A stretch of 64,000 nucleotides of DNA from Rhodococcus ruber NBRC 15591 (GCF_001894945.1 NZ_BCXE01000023.1:167428-231427), one strand, 5' to 3'. Counted from the stretch's first letter, positions 46,141 through 56,180 are shown. Notes: generated by a model not told the origin, from the sequence alone. Translations and numbers: made by a program.

Positions 46141-47907
46141 GTGGTGACGTGGAACGGAGAGTTTCGTGTGGTGGAACGCATGAGCGGTGACGACGACCGC
46201 GGGGCCGGCGACGGGAAGAAGCCAGGTCCGGGGCTGTTGCGGCGCACCATCGTGAACCAGCGGATCGCGCTGGCAGTCGGCACCCCGCTGGTCTCGCTGC
46301 ACCAGGTGATGGAGACCCTCGTGCCCGTCGCGATCGGGGTGATCATCGACGGGCCGGTCACCGACGGCGACGTGTCGATGCTGGTCGTCGCCCTCGCGGG
46401 CCTCGCCGCGTTGTTCGTCGTGCTCACCTACTCGTGGCGTCTCGGTGCGCGCCGGCTCGTCGCGGCGATCGAGGCGGAGTCGCACCGGCTGCGGGTCGCC
46501 GTGGCCCGCCGGATCCTCGATCCGCGCGGGGTGCGCACCTCCCTGCGCACCGGGGAACTCCTGGCGGTGGCGACCACCGACGCCGGGCGGGCCGCGCAGA
46601 TCCTGCACGTGGTGCCCGCCACCGCCGCGGCCGTCACCGCGGTGGTCGGGGCCGCGATCGCGCTGCTGCTCGTCGACGTCCCGCTCGGTCTGCTGGTACT
46701 GCTGGGCACACCCGCGATCCTCGTCGCGCTCGACCGTGCCACCCCGCTGCTGACCCGGCGGATGACCGCACAGCAGGAGGCGGTGGCGCGGGCATCGGGT
46801 CTGGCGACGGACCTCGTCACGGGACTGCGTCCGCTGCGCGGCATCGGGGCCGAACCGGCCGCCGCCCACCGGTACCGGGACGCCAGCGCGGACGCGCTCG
46901 CCTCGACACTGCGCGCGACCCGCGCCCTCGGCGTCTACACCGGCGCCTCGTCGGCGGTGAGCGCGCTGCTGTCCGTCGCGGTGGCGGGCGTCGCGGGCTG
47001 GGCCGCCCTGTCGGGCCGCATCTCGGTCGGCGAACTCATCACCGTCGTGGGCCTGGCCCAGTTCGTCGTCGAACCGCTCGGGACGCTCGCCGCCCTGCCG
47101 TCGTCGTGGGCCGCGTCCCGCGCCTCCGCCGACCGGCTCTCGCTCGTGCTGCACGCGCCGTCGCTGCTGCCCGCCGGAACCGGGACCCCGGCGGACGGCA
47201 GCCTCGAGCTGCGCGGGCTCGGCTACCGGTCGCTGCGCAGGATCGACCTGACCGTCGCGCCGGGGGAACTGCTCGGTGTCCTCGCCCACCGGTCGCAGGA
47301 CGCGGAGGCGCTCGCCGACGTGCTGTCCGGCCAGGTGCCGCCGGCGGACGTCCGCGGCGAGCTGACCGTCGGGGGAGTGCCGCTCGATGCGCTCGACCCC
47401 GTCGCCGGACGCCGGACCGTTCTCGCGGAACCCCACCACAGCGACCTGTTCGCGGGAACGCTCGCCGACAACATCGCCGCCGGCATGAGCCGACCCTCCG
47501 ACGGCATCCCCTCGGAGGTGCTCGGCGCGTCCGCCGCCGGCCAGCTCGCCGACACCCACCCCGACGGCCTCGACCAGCGGATCGTCGACCGCGGCAGCAG
47601 CCTGTCCGGCGGACAGCGGCAGCGCGTGGCGCTGGCCCGGGCGCTGGCGCGGCGCGCTCCCGTGCTCGTGCTGCACGAGCCGACCACCGCGGTCGATGCG
47701 GTTACCGAGCAGGCCGTCGCGGAGGGGATCGCGCGCCTGCGGCACGACGGCGACGAGCACACGACCGTCGTCATCACCTCGAGCCCCGCGCTGCTCGCCG
47801 CCGCCGACCGCGTGGTGGTGGTCGACGACGGCGAGATCGTCGCGTCCGGCACCCACGCCGAACTGTCCGCCACCGACCCCACCTACCGAGCGGCGGTGCT
47901 GCGATGA
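46141..47907 (+). CDS. ABC exporter half-transporter with degenerate Walker A
   Basis: A 588-residue ABC permease-ATPase (six-helix membrane domain, then nucleotide-binding domain from about residue 350). Starts at GTG 46141, GTG 46168 or ATG 46180 are all possible. The Walker A loop is lost: near residue 375 it reads GVLAHRSQDAEAL with no GKS/T. The signature LSGGQRQRV (about 488) is intact; Walker B is LVLHEPTTAVD, with His in place of Asp. Its stop overlaps the start of the partner gene (ATGA), so the two form a heterodimer. Substrate unknown. Confidence 0.85.
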   Translation: MVTWNGEFRVVERMSGDDDRGAGDGKKPGPGLLRRTIVNQRIALAVGTPLVSLHQVMETLVPVAIGVIIDGPVTDGDVSMLVVALAGLAALFVVLTYSWRLGARRLVAAIEAESHRLRVAVARRILDPRGVRTSLRTGELLAVATTDAGRAAQILHVVPATAAAVTAVVGAAIALLLVDVPLGLLVLLGTPAILVALDRATPLLTRRMTAQQEAVARASGLATDLVTGLRPLRGIGAEPAAAHRYRDASADALASTLRATRALGVYTGASSAVSALLSVAVAGVAGWAALSGRISVGELITVVGLAQFVVEPLGTLAALPSSWAASRASADRLSLVLHAPSLLPAGTGTPADGSLELRGLGYRSLRRIDLTVAPGELLGVLAHRSQDAEALADVLSGQVPPADVRGELTVGGVPLDALDPVAGRRTVLAEPHHSDLFAGTLADNIAAGMSRPSDGIPSEVLGASAAGQLADTHPDGLDQRIVDRGSSLSGGQRQRVALARALARRAPVLVLHEPTTAVDAVTEQAVAEGIARLRHDGDEHTTVVITSSPALLAAADRVVVVDDGEIVASGTHAELSATDPTYRAAVLR

Positions 47908-49670
47908 CGAACAACGAGTCCGAGCTGCTGCCGATCGCCTCCGCGCGACGGTCGTGGCGCTGGCTGGGAGCGCAGCTGCGCGACGCGCCGGGGCGGGTCG
48001 CGCTGACGGTGACGGTGTCCGTCGGGGCGGCGATCGCCGCGGTGGTGCCGGTGCGCGTCCTCGGTGTCCTCGTCGACCGGGTGCGCGAGCAGGCCCCGAT
48101 GTCCACCCTCGGATGGGTCGTCGCGCTGATCGCCGCGGCGGCGGTCGTCGGCGGCGTGCTCGAGGGGGCCGGCCTGCACCTGGTTGCGCGTCTCGGCGAG
48201 ACGGTGCTGGCCCGGCTGCGCGAGACGGTGCTGGCGCGGGTGCTGACCCTGCCCACCGAGACCGTCGAACGCGCCGGGCACGGCGACGTCCTCTCCCGCG
48301 TCGGCGACGACGTCGCGGTGCTGGCGAAGGCACTCGGCTCGGTGGTGCCGCAGCTGGTGGCGGCACTGATGCTGGTCGTGGTCAGCGTCGCGGCGATGGT
48401 CGGAATCGACTGGCGGCTCGGTCTCGCCGGCCTCGTCGCGCTGCCGATGTACGCGCTCGCCCTGCGCTGGTACCTGCCCCGCTCGGCTCCGCTGTACGCC
48501 GCGGAGCGGGTCGCGATGGGCGCACGGTCGCAGGCACTCGTCAGCAGCATGCACGGGGTGCGCACGGTCCGTGCCTACGGCCTCGACACGGCCCACCTGT
48601 CCGGCATCGATGCCGCCTCGGCCCGCGCGCGCGACCTCACCGTCGGCGTGTTCGGCCTGTTCACCCGGTTCGCGGGCCGGGCCAACCGGGCCGAATTCGT
48701 CGGTCTCGCGGCGCTTCTCGTCGCCGGGTTCGTCCTGGTCCGGGCGGACGCGGTGACCGTCGGCGAGGCCACCGCGGCGGCACTGCTGTTCCACCGCCTG
48801 TTCTCGCCCCTCGGGCTGCTGCTGTTCACCTTCGACGACGTCCAGTCGGCGGGCGCGAGCCTGGCCCGGCTCGTGGGCGTCGCCGACCTCCCGGCGGCGC
48901 CGACCCCGGACGACGGTCCGCCCGACGAGCCGCGCTGCGGTCCGCCGGCGCTGGAGCTGACCGGGGTGCGGCACCGGTACGCGCACGGCCCCGAGGTCCT
49001 GCACGGCGTGGACCTGAAGGTCGCGCCGGGGGAGACGGTGGCGTTGGTCGGCTCGACCGGCGCCGGGAAGTCGACGGTCGCCGCTGCCGCCGCCGGGGTC
49101 GTCACGCCCACCTCGGGGGAGGTCCGTCTCGGAGGCCGGGCGCTCGGCGAACTCGGTGCCCGGCTGCGCCGCTACGTCGTCGTCGTCAGCCAGGAGGTGC
49201 ACGTGTTCGGCGGCCCCCTGCTCGACGACGTGCGCCTGGCCAGGCCCGACGCCACCGTGGACGAGGTCGCGGCCGCGCTCGACGCCGTCGGCGCGGGCGA
49301 GTGGGTCCGCGCCCTCGACGACGGCGTGTACACGGTCGTCGGTGAGGGCGGCCATCCCGTGACCGCGGCCCAGGCCCAGCAGCTCGCGCTGGCGCGGGTG
49401 CTGATCGCCGATCCGCAGGTGGTGGTGCTCGACGAGGCGACGGCGGAGGCCGGCAGCGCGGGCGCGCGGGCCCTCGAAGCCGCCGCGGCGGTCGTGACGC
49501 GAGGACGCACCGCGCTGGTCGTGGCGCATCGGCTGACGCAGGCCGCGGCGGCGGACCGGATCGTCGTGCTCGAGGCGGGCCGGGTCGTCGAGGAGGGGCC
49601 GCACGCGGCGCTCGCCGCCGCCGGAGGCCGCTATGCGCGGCTGTGGCGCGCGTGGCAGGGCGGCGCCTGA
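47904..49670 (+). CDS. ABC exporter half-transporter with canonical Walker A but degenerate signature
   Basis: The 588-residue partner starts at ATG 47904 (MTNNESELLP). It has six membrane helices and an ATPase domain with Walker A VGSTGAGKST (about residues 381-390) and Walker B VVVLDEAT. The LSGGQ signature is replaced by VTAAQAQQL (about 486). Together with its partner, one composite ATP site (this Walker A/B with the partner's LSGGQ) is intact and the other is completely degenerate. The substrate cannot be deduced; lipid or drug export is typical. Confidence 0.87.
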   Translation: MTNNESELLPIASARRSWRWLGAQLRDAPGRVALTVTVSVGAAIAAVVPVRVLGVLVDRVREQAPMSTLGWVVALIAAAAVVGGVLEGAGLHLVARLGETVLARLRETVLARVLTLPTETVERAGHGDVLSRVGDDVAVLAKALGSVVPQLVAALMLVVVSVAAMVGIDWRLGLAGLVALPMYALALRWYLPRSAPLYAAERVAMGARSQALVSSMHGVRTVRAYGLDTAHLSGIDAASARARDLTVGVFGLFTRFAGRANRAEFVGLAALLVAGFVLVRADAVTVGEATAAALLFHRLFSPLGLLLFTFDDVQSAGASLARLVGVADLPAAPTPDDGPPDEPRCGPPALELTGVRHRYAHGPEVLHGVDLKVAPGETVALVGSTGAGKSTVAAAAAGVVTPTSGEVRLGGRALGELGARLRRYVVVVSQEVHVFGGPLLDDVRLARPDATVDEVAAALDAVGAGEWVRALDDGVYTVVGEGGHPVTAAQAQQLALARVLIADPQVVVLDEATAEAGSAGARALEAAAAVVTRGRTALVVAHRLTQAAAADRIVVLEAGRVVEEGPHAALAAAGGRYARLWRAWQGGA

Positions 49671-49779
49671 GGATGTGCTGCCAGGGTCGCGACCTGCGGT
49701 GCAGGGTAGTGTGGATCGGTCCGTTGTGCCCGTGCTGCCGTGCGGCCGCACCCGCGCCACCCACCTCAGGAAGGTTTTC

Positions 49780-50580
49780 ATGCCCATCGCGACAATCAAC
49801 GGCATCCCGCTGAACTACCAGGTCAAGGGGACCGGCGACCTCGTCGTGCTGATCATGGGGACGGGCAGCCCCGGCCGGGTCTGGGACCTGCACCAGGTTC
49901 CCGCGCTGGTCCAGGCCGGCTACCGCGTCGCCACCTTCGACAACCGCGGCATCGCGCCGTCGGGGGAGAGCCTCGGCGGCATGACCATCGACGACCTGGT
50001 GGCCGACACCGCCGGCCTGATCGAGCTGCTCGGCGGTCCCGCGTACGTCGTGGGCACCTCCATGGGGGCGCGCGTCGCGCAGGAGCTGTCGCTGGCCCGC
50101 CCGGACCTGGTGCGCAAGGCGGTGTTCCTGGCCGGGCACGCCCGCATGGACCAGTTCCAGGTCACCCTCACCGAGGGCGAGCGTCAGCTGTACGACAGCG
50201 GCGTCGAACTGCCCGCGAAGTACCGGGCGGCGGTCACGGCCGTGATGAACCTGTCGCCGGCGTCGCTGGCCGACCCGCACACCGCGCGGGACTGGCTCGA
50301 CGTGTTCGAGTTCACCGGCGGCAAGACGTCGCCCGGCGTGCGGGCGCAGCTGGGAATGGACCGTGAGTTCGACCGTCGCGCCGCCTACCGGGCGGTGCGG
50401 GTGCCGTGCCTGGCCGTCGGTTTCGCCGACGACCGGATGATTCCGGCGTACCTGTCGCGGGAGGTGGCCGACGCCATTCCCGGCGCGAGCTACCAGGAGA
50501 TCCCGGACGCCGGGCACTACGGCTACCTCGAGCAGCCGGAGGCCGTGAACAAGGTGCTGCTGGAGTTCCTGGCGAGCTGA
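49780..50580 (+). CDS. Alpha/beta-hydrolase fold protein
   Basis: Start ATG 49780 (MPIATINGIP) has aggaagg 6 bp upstream. The 266-residue alpha/beta hydrolase has the nucleophile elbow GTSMG (Ser about 93), acid in FADDRM and His in DAGHYGYLEQP. FDNRGIAPSGE is a feature of 3-oxoadipate enol-lactonase-like and related esterases. It is isolated between the ABC pair and a convergent gene. Substrate unknown. Confidence 0.8.
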   Translation: MPIATINGIPLNYQVKGTGDLVVLIMGTGSPGRVWDLHQVPALVQAGYRVATFDNRGIAPSGESLGGMTIDDLVADTAGLIELLGGPAYVVGTSMGARVAQELSLARPDLVRKAVFLAGHARMDQFQVTLTEGERQLYDSGVELPAKYRAAVTAVMNLSPASLADPHTARDWLDVFEFTGGKTSPGVRAQLGMDREFDRRAAYRAVRVPCLAVGFADDRMIPAYLSREVADAIPGASYQEIPDAGHYGYLEQPEAVNKVLLEFLAS

Positions 50581-50644
50581 TCGCCGCCCGGGACGAGCCG
50601 GCCGCTCCTGCTCGGTGCCACCCGCTTTCGCTACCCGCTCCACG

Positions 50645-51295
50645 CTATCCACAACGCGGGGGAGTGCGTGCCACCGTGAAGTGCCGGTCGGTACCGGGGC
50701 GTTCGATCTCGTCGAGGGCGGCCACGGCGAGATCCTCGGCGGTGATGCGTGAGGTGCCGTCGGGTTCGGTGAGCAGGGTGGTGGCTCCGCGCCGGTACGT
50801 GCCCGTGCGCGTTCCGGATTCGACGATCGCGGGCGGGCTCAGGTATGTCCAGCGCGGGTTCGTGTGCCGGACACAGGTGCGGAGCTGGGCAGTGCTGGCC
50901 TCGGCGACCGCTCGCCATTCGACCGGCACGTAGTCGGGATCATCGAGGACCGCCAGGCCGTCCCTCCGCGGTGAGCGCAAGGGGCCGGCTCCGCCGATGA
51001 CGAGCAGGCGGGTACCGGAGCGACCCGTAGCGTCCAGGACCGCCGTGGTCAGCGGTGCGATCGTCTGTTCCTGGCCGGGAGCGGCACGGACGGCGAGGAT
51101 CGCCGCGTGCGCACCCGCGAGTGCGGCATCGAGTCGTCCGGGCACGCCGGCATCGACGGCGAGTGGGGTGACGCCCGGATCCGGATGGGTGCCCGGATGC
51201 CGGGCGGCGGCGACGACGCGGTGTCCGCGCGTGGCGGCTTCGGCTACGAGGCGCGAGCCGACCATGCCGGTGGCCCCGAGGACGATGATGTTCAC
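50645..51295 (-). CDS. NAD(P)-binding NmrA/atypical SDR protein
   Basis: GTG 51295 overlaps the stop of the upstream transporter gene (GTGA). The 216-residue protein begins with the Rossmann motif IIVLGATGMVGSRLV and has LLVIGGAGPL and WTYLSPPAIVESG, typical of the NAD(P)H-binding family that includes NmrA and flavin-reductase-like proteins. Canonical SDR catalytic Tyr-Lys is not obvious. It is second in a two-gene operon with the EamA transporter, divergent from LysR, which probably regulates both. Confidence 0.8.
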   Translation of the reverse strand: MNIIVLGATGMVGSRLVAEAATRGHRVVAAARHPGTHPDPGVTPLAVDAGVPGRLDAALAGAHAAILAVRAAPGQEQTIAPLTTAVLDATGRSGTRLLVIGGAGPLRSPRRDGLAVLDDPDYVPVEWRAVAEASTAQLRTCVRHTNPRWTYLSPPAIVESGTRTGTYRRGATTLLTEPDGTSRITAEDLAVAALDEIERPGTDRHFTVARTPPRCG

Positions 51296-52218
51296 GACGA
51301 AAGTCCTTTCCGCGTACGGGCGCGAGGCGCGGTCTGCCCGGCGCCGAGCGCCGCGAGGGCGAGCACGAAACCGACAAGCTGCAGTGCGCTGAGGGTTTCC
51401 CCCGCCACGAGGACACCGAGGGCGGCGGCCACGAGGGGGGAGAGCAACCCGAGCAGCGCCGTCGCGGTGACCGGCAGGGTGCGCAGGCCGTTGAACCAGA
51501 GGGTGTAGGCCAGCAGCCCACCGACGAGGCCGAGCCAGAGGTACCCCGCGACGGCGGGGGCGTCGATTCGGCTGGGAACCCCTTCGATCAGCAGTGCCGG
51601 CACCGACAGGATCAGGCCGCCGACGGTGAGCTGCCACCCTGCGAAACTGATCGCACCGACTCCCTCGGGCCGGCCCCAGCGTGCGGTGAGAACGACGCCG
51701 GTCCCCATCACCGCGGCACCGGCCAGCCCGGCGACGATGCCGACGGGATCGAAGGCCGCTGCGGGGCCGAGCACGACCAGGCCCACCCCGAGCACGCCGA
51801 CGACACCCCATCCCAGGCGCCGAAGCGAAAGGCGTTCGGGCAGAAGGACGACGGCGAGAAGAGCGACGATGATCGGCTGGGTCGCGCCGAGGGTGGCGGC
51901 GACTCCGCCGGGCAGCCGTTCCGCGGCGAGGAACAGCAGCGGGAAGAACAGGCCGATGTTCAACGCGCCCAGCACCGCGGTTTTCCACCACCAGGCCCCG
52001 CGGGGCAGCGTCCGGGAGAGCAGGAGGGCGAGCACGCCTGCGGGCAGCGCCCGCACGAGCGCCGCGAACAGGGGGTGGCCCGGGGCCAGCAGTTCTGTGG
52101 TGACGACATAGGTCGTGCCCCACACCGCGGGGGCCACGGCGGTCACCGCAGTGAGTGCCGTGCGGTTCGTCACCCGCCCCGGGGGCGCCGGCAGGGGAGT
52201 TGTCGTGGTAGTCACCAC
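51292..52218 (-). CDS. EamA-family (DMT) transporter
   Basis: A hydrophobic protein of about 308 residues with ten membrane helices in two EamA repeats (for example VWGTTYVVTTELLAPGHPLFAALVRALPAG in adjoining parts and the second repeat after residue 150). The start is uncertain: GTG 52218 or 52215 are likely; a longer frame with TTG at 52251 is less so. It belongs to the drug/metabolite transporter superfamily and exports small metabolites. Divergent from and probably controlled by the LysR gene. Confidence 0.8.
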   Translation of the reverse strand: MVTTTTTPLPAPPGRVTNRTALTAVTAVAPAVWGTTYVVTTELLAPGHPLFAALVRALPAGVLALLLSRTLPRGAWWWKTAVLGALNIGLFFPLLFLAAERLPGGVAATLGATQPIIVALLAVVLLPERLSLRRLGWGVVGVLGVGLVVLGPAAAFDPVGIVAGLAGAAVMGTGVVLTARWGRPEGVGAISFAGWQLTVGGLILSVPALLIEGVPSRIDAPAVAGYLWLGLVGGLLAYTLWFNGLRTLPVTATALLGLLSPLVAAALGVLVAGETLSALQLVGFVLALAALGAGQTAPRARTRKGLSS

Positions 52219-52293
52219 ATCACTGTCGCGTCGTTGTACCGATGAGTCCAAGACATGGTTTTCATATCAGCAATCGAGATGCACGATAGGTGA

Positions 52294-53175
52294 ATGGAAC
52301 TGCAGCAACTGCGGTATGTGCTCGCCGTGGCCGAGAAGCGGAACTTCACCCGAGCGGCCGAGCAGTGCTTCGTCGTCCAGTCGGCGCTCAGTCACCAGAT
52401 CAAGGCCCTCGAACAGGAGCTGGGCGTGGCCCTGTTCGCCCGGACCAGCCGCCGCGTCGAGCTCACCGACGCCGGGGCGGCGTTCCTGCCCGCCGCGCGG
52501 GCGAGCCTGGAAGCTGCCGAGCGTGCCGCTGCCGACGCGACCGCTACGGTCGGCCAGGTGCGGGGCACGCTGACGGTCGGTGTCATCCCCACCGTGACCG
52601 CCGTCGACATTCCCGCTGCCTTGGGCCGGTTCCACCGCGCGCACCCGGCGGTGCGCATCGCGCTACGGCACGGCGGCAGCGACGAACTCGTGAGCGCACT
52701 CCGCGCGGGCCGGGTCGACGTCGCCGTGCTGGGCCTGCCTGACGCGACCACTCCCGACCGTGTCCGGTCCGTCGAGCTGGCCCGCGAACGCCTCGTCGCT
52801 GTGCTCGCGGCCGATCATCGGCTGGCGGGGCGGCGCCGGCTGCGCCTGCGTGATCTTGCCGGGGAGACCTTCGCGGACTTCCCGGCCGGGACCCAGGGGC
52901 GTGCGCAGAGCGACCTCGCCTTCGACGCCGCCGACCTGCGGCGGGAGGTGACCTTCGAATCGATGTCCACCGACCTGATTCTCGACCTCGTGAAGCAGAA
53001 CCTCGCCGTCGCGCTCCTGCCACCCGCGTTCGTCTCGTCGACCCCGAAACTGGTCACGGTGCCCGTCCGCGACGGGCCGACCCGAGTGGAGTATCTCGCC
53101 TGGAGCGACTTCAATCCCGCGCCTGCTGCGGTGGCCTTCCTGGACATACTGCAGCCCCGGGCGTCGCCGGCGTGA
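52294..53175 (+). CDS. LysR-family transcriptional regulator
   Basis: A 293-residue LysR protein: winged helix MELQQLRYVLAVAEKRNFTRAA ... SALSHQIKALEQELGVALFAR (residues 1-62, shown in parts) and a periplasmic-binding-like effector domain from about 90. Start ATG 52294 has gatagg upstream. LysR proteins usually regulate a divergent neighbour; here that is the EamA transporter and NmrA-like protein, with 75 bp between starts. Effector unknown. Confidence 0.9.
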   Translation: MELQQLRYVLAVAEKRNFTRAAEQCFVVQSALSHQIKALEQELGVALFARTSRRVELTDAGAAFLPAARASLEAAERAAADATATVGQVRGTLTVGVIPTVTAVDIPAALGRFHRAHPAVRIALRHGGSDELVSALRAGRVDVAVLGLPDATTPDRVRSVELARERLVAVLAADHRLAGRRRLRLRDLAGETFADFPAGTQGRAQSDLAFDAADLRREVTFESMSTDLILDLVKQNLAVALLPPAFVSSTPKLVTVPVRDGPTRVEYLAWSDFNPAPAAVAFLDILQPRASPA

Positions 53176-53239
53176 CGTCGATGGTCTGTCGAGCCGGCCG
53201 TGAGGCGGTCGTCAGCGCCGCGGTCGCAGGCACCCGCAA

Positions 53240-53280
53240 ACGTTCGGGCGGAGGCGATCGTGTCGCCTCCGCCCGAACGT
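53240..53280. terminator. Perfect 18-bp hairpin between convergent genes
   Basis: Arms 53240-53257 and 53263-53280 are exact inverted repeats with a 5-base loop. It lies between the ends of the lysR gene and the thiolase gene and should terminate both transcripts. Confidence 0.8.
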
Positions 53281-53314
53281 GACGGTCCTCGACGGATCCT
53301 CGAGGTCGCGGGTC

Positions 53315-54505
53315 CTACGCCTTGGGGACGCGGACGATGAGGGCGTCGCCCTGGCCGCCGCCGCCGCACAGGGCCGCAGCCCCGACCCCGCCGCCGCGGC
53401 GGGCCAGCTCGAGGGCCAGGTGCAGCACGATCCGCGCCCCGGACATCCCCAGCGGGTGCCCCAGCGCGATCGCCCCGCCGTTGACGTTCACCCTGGCCGG
53501 GTCGATCCCGAGCTCACGGGCCGAGGCGATCCCCACCGCGGCGAACGCCTCGTTGATCTCCACCAGGTCCAGCTCGGCCGGCTCGAGGCCCTCCCGCGCG
53601 CAGGCCTTCGCGATCGCCCGCGCCGGCTGGGACTGCAGCGTCGAGTCCGGACCGGCGACCACCCCGTGCCGGCCGATCTCGGCGAGCCAGGACAGGCCGA
53701 GCTGCTCGGCCTTGGCCTTGGACATCACCACCACCGCGGCCGCGCCGTCGGAGATCTGCGAGGCCGAGCCGGCGGTGACGGTGCCGTCGGGGGCGAACGC
53801 CGGCCGCAGCTTGGCCAGGGACTCGGCGGTGGTGTCCGGGCGGATGCCCTCGTCGGCGGTGACCACGACCGGGTCGCCCTTGCGCTGCGGGATCGACACC
53901 GGCACGATCTCGTCGTCGAACAGCCCGTCCTTGTGCGCGCGGGCCGCCCGCTGGTGGCTGGCGGCGGCGAACGCGTCCTGCTCGGCGCGGGAGACGGCCG
54001 CCGCGCCGGTGTTGGCGGCCTCGGTCAGGGCACCCATGGCCTGGTCGGTGAAGATGTCGTGCAGCCCGTCGAAGGCCAGGTGGTCGCGCAGGGTCACATC
54101 GCCGTACTTGAACCCGGCGCGGGACTTCTCGAGCAGGTGCGGGGCCCGGCTCATCGACTCCTGGCCGCCGGCGACGACGACGTCGAACTCGCCGGCGCGG
54201 ATGAGCTGGTCGGCCAGCGCGATCGCGTCGATGCCGGACAGGCACACCTTGTTCACGGTCAGGGCGGGCACATCCATCGGGATGCCCGCGGCGACGGCGG
54301 CCTGGCGGGCCGGGATCTGCCCGGCCCCGGCGGTGAGCACCTGACCCATGATCACGTACTCGACCTGCTCGGGGGCGACCCCGGCCTTGGCCAGGGCCCC
54401 GGCGATGGCGACCCCGCCGAGGTCCGAGCCGGAGAAGTCCTTCAGGGCGCCCTGCAGACGCCCCATCGGGGTCCGGGCTCCGGCGACGATGACAGAACTG
54501 GTCAC
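53315..54505 (-). CDS. Acetyl-CoA acetyltransferase (thiolase II)
   Basis: A 396-residue biosynthetic/degradative thiolase with nucleophile Cys in [13 protein letters not shown] (about residue 88), His in [11 protein letters not shown] and the second Cys in [10 protein letters not shown]. It is closest in character to AtoB/FadA4-type acetoacetyl-CoA thiolases. It is the last gene in the minus-strand unit scoA-scoB-thiolase, 48 bp from scoB, which points to acetoacetate or other 3-oxoacid use (3-oxoacyl-CoA cleaved to acetyl-CoA). A beta-ketoadipyl-CoA thiolase role (PcaF) is the alternative. Confidence 0.85.
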   Translation of the reverse strand: MTSSVIVAGARTPMGRLQGALKDFSGSDLGGVAIAGALAKAGVAPEQVEYVIMGQVLTAGAGQIPARQAAVAAGIPMDVPALTVNKVCLSGIDAIALADQLIRAGEFDVVVAGGQESMSRAPHLLEKSRAGFKYGDVTLRDHLAFDGLHDIFTDQAMGALTEAANTGAAAVSRAEQDAFAAASHQRAARAHKDGLFDDEIVPVSIPQRKGDPVVVTADEGIRPDTTAESLAKLRPAFAPDGTVTAGSASQISDGAAAVVVMSKAKAEQLGLSWLAEIGRHGVVAGPDSTLQSQPARAIAKACAREGLEPAELDLVEINEAFAAVGIASARELGIDPARVNVNGGAIALGHPLGMSGARIVLHLALELARRGGGVGAAALCGGGGQGDALIVRVPKA

Positions 54506-54553
54506 GATGGCTTCTCCGATCCTGTTGGCGAGCAGTGGTATTCGACTACGTTC

Positions 54554-55216
54554 TCAGACGAGCTCGTCGATGCGGACCTCGAGCGGCGCCGCGGTGGCCG
54601 CGAGGACCTCGTCGACGGTGACGCCGGGAGCGAGTTCGCGCAGCGCGAGGGTCCCGTCACCCACGACGTCGATCACCGCGAGATCGGTGATGATCCGGTC
54701 GACGACACCCTGACCGGTCAGGGGCAGCGAGCAGGTGTCGACGATCTTCGAATTGCCCTCGCGGTCGGTGTGTTCCATGACCACGATGACGCGGCTGGCA
54801 CCGTGCACCAGGTCCATGGCGCCGCCCATGCCCTTGACCATCTTGCCGGGGACCATCCAGTTGGCCAGGTCACCCGTGCGGGAGACCTGCATGCCGCCGA
54901 GCACGGCGGTGTCGATGTGCCCGCCGCGGATCATCCCGAACGACAGTGCCGAATCGAAGAAGGCCGCACCGGGATTGACGGTCACCGTCTCCTTGCCCGC
55001 GTTGATCAGGTCCGGGTCGACGTTCTCCTCGGTGGGGTAGGGGCCGGTGCCGAGGATGCCGTTCTCCGAGTGCAGCGTCACGTGCACGTCCGGCGGGAGA
55101 TGGCCGGGGATGAGCGTCGGCAGTCCGATGCCGAGATTGACGTACTCGCCGTCGATCATCTCCTCGGCCGCGCGGGCCGCCATCTGATCTCGGGTCCATC
55201 CTTTGGTGCCGGTCAT
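54554..55216 (-). CDS. scoB: 3-oxoacid CoA-transferase subunit B
   Basis: ATG 55216 overlaps the stop of subunit A (ATGA). The 220-residue beta subunit has [11 protein letters not shown], the catalytic-glutamate motif SENGILG (Glu about residue 51) and [18 protein letters not shown] sequence near 120. SCOT-type enzymes transfer CoA from succinyl-CoA to acetoacetate or 3-oxoadipate. The RBS lies in the end of scoA. With the thiolase it makes a two-step path to acetyl-CoA. PcaJ is an alternative name if 3-oxoadipate is the substrate. Confidence 0.87.
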   Translation of the reverse strand: MTGTKGWTRDQMAARAAEEMIDGEYVNLGIGLPTLIPGHLPPDVHVTLHSENGILGTGPYPTEENVDPDLINAGKETVTVNPGAAFFDSALSFGMIRGGHIDTAVLGGMQVSRTGDLANWMVPGKMVKGMGGAMDLVHGASRVIVVMEHTDREGNSKIVDTCSLPLTGQGVVDRIITDLAVIDVVGDGTLALRELAPGVTVDEVLAATAAPLEVRIDELV

Positions 55217-55980
55217 CGTGCCGCCCCTTCCGTGGCCTGAACTGTCCGCTTCTCGATCCGCTTGACCTGCGGGCCGGTTTCGACGATGCGCTGCACGAAG
55301 ATTCCCGGCAGGTGCACCTGGGCGGGATCGAGTTCGCCGGGCTCGACGAGTTCCTCGACCTGCGCGACGGTGACCTTGCCGGCCATCGCGGCCAGCGGAT
55401 TGAAGTTCATCGCCGTCTTGTCGAAGATCAGGTTGCCCGCGGTGTCGCCCTTGACCGCGTGCACCAGTGCGAAGTCGGCGGTGATGCCCTGCTCCATCAC
55501 GTACCGCTTGTCGCCGAAGGCCCGGGTCTCCTTCGGCGGGGACGCCACGGCCACCGAGCCGTCGACGTTGTACCGCCACGGCAGTCCGCCGTCCGCGACG
55601 GGGGTGCCGACGCCCGCGGGGGTGAAGAAGGCGGGGATGCCGGCGCCGCCGGCCCGCAGCCGCTCGGCGAGGGTGCCCTGCGGGGTGAGCTCGACCTCGA
55701 GCTCACCGGCGAGGTACTGACGGGCGAACTCCTTGTTCTCGCCGACGTAGGAGGCGGTCACCCGGCGGATCTGCCGGCCGTTGAGCAGTAGGCCCAGGCC
55801 GTGGTCGTCGACGCCGCAGTTGTTGGAGAAGACCTCCAGGTCGCCGACGCCGGACTCGACCAGCGCGCGGATCAGGGCGTCGGGGATGCCACACAACCCG
55901 AACCCGCCGACGGCGATCGTCGCGCCGTCGGACACGTCCGCGACGGCCGCCGCGGGCGTACCGAACACTTTCGTTCCCAT
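55213..55980 (-). CDS. scoA: 3-oxoacid CoA-transferase subunit A
   Basis: I start at ATG 55980 ([10 protein letters not shown]), which has a gagagggg RBS; upstream open frame overlaps the operator. The 255-residue alpha subunit has [43 protein letters not shown] and [17 protein letters not shown], all SCOT subunit A hallmarks. It is first of the operon under the divergent IclR gene. The pair could serve acetoacetate (ScoAB) or 3-oxoadipate (PcaIJ); no other pca gene is present, so I prefer the former. Confidence 0.87.
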   Translation of the reverse strand: MGTKVFGTPAAAVADVSDGATIAVGGFGLCGIPDALIRALVESGVGDLEVFSNNCGVDDHGLGLLLNGRQIRRVTASYVGENKEFARQYLAGELEVELTPQGTLAERLRAGGAGIPAFFTPAGVGTPVADGGLPWRYNVDGSVAVASPPKETRAFGDKRYVMEQGITADFALVHAVKGDTAGNLIFDKTAMNFNPLAAMAGKVTVAQVEELVEPGELDPAQVHLPGIFVQRIVETGPQVKRIEKRTVQATEGAAR

Positions 55981-56028
55981 CAAGACCCCTCTCGAGAATT
56001 CGGTCCGTCCGGACCCGGTGCAGGATGT

Positions 56029-56043
56029 GTTCACTCAATGGAC
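56029..56043. promoter_or_regulatory. IclR operator, copy near scoA
   Basis: GTTCACTCAATGGAC is a 15-bp palindrome-like site, 48 bp upstream of the scoA start. It matches the site near the iclR gene at 13 of 15 positions. Confidence 0.7.
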
Positions 56044-56152
56044 GAGCTCACATCGATCGCTTACCACTACAAACGCCAGGTACCCAGATTTCAAGACCTT
56101 GTCAGAGGCCCTTTCGAGATTGCTCGCCCATCGGAACGTCGTTACGGCTAGC

Positions 56153-56167
56153 GTTCACTGAGTGGAC
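56153..56167. promoter_or_regulatory. IclR operator, copy near the regulator gene
   Basis: GTTCACTGAGTGGAC is a near-perfect 15-bp palindrome (arms GTTCACT/AGTGGAC) that ends 13 bp before the iclR start. It would allow autorepression. Confidence 0.7.
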
Positions 56168-56180
56168 GTATCCTGGGGGC

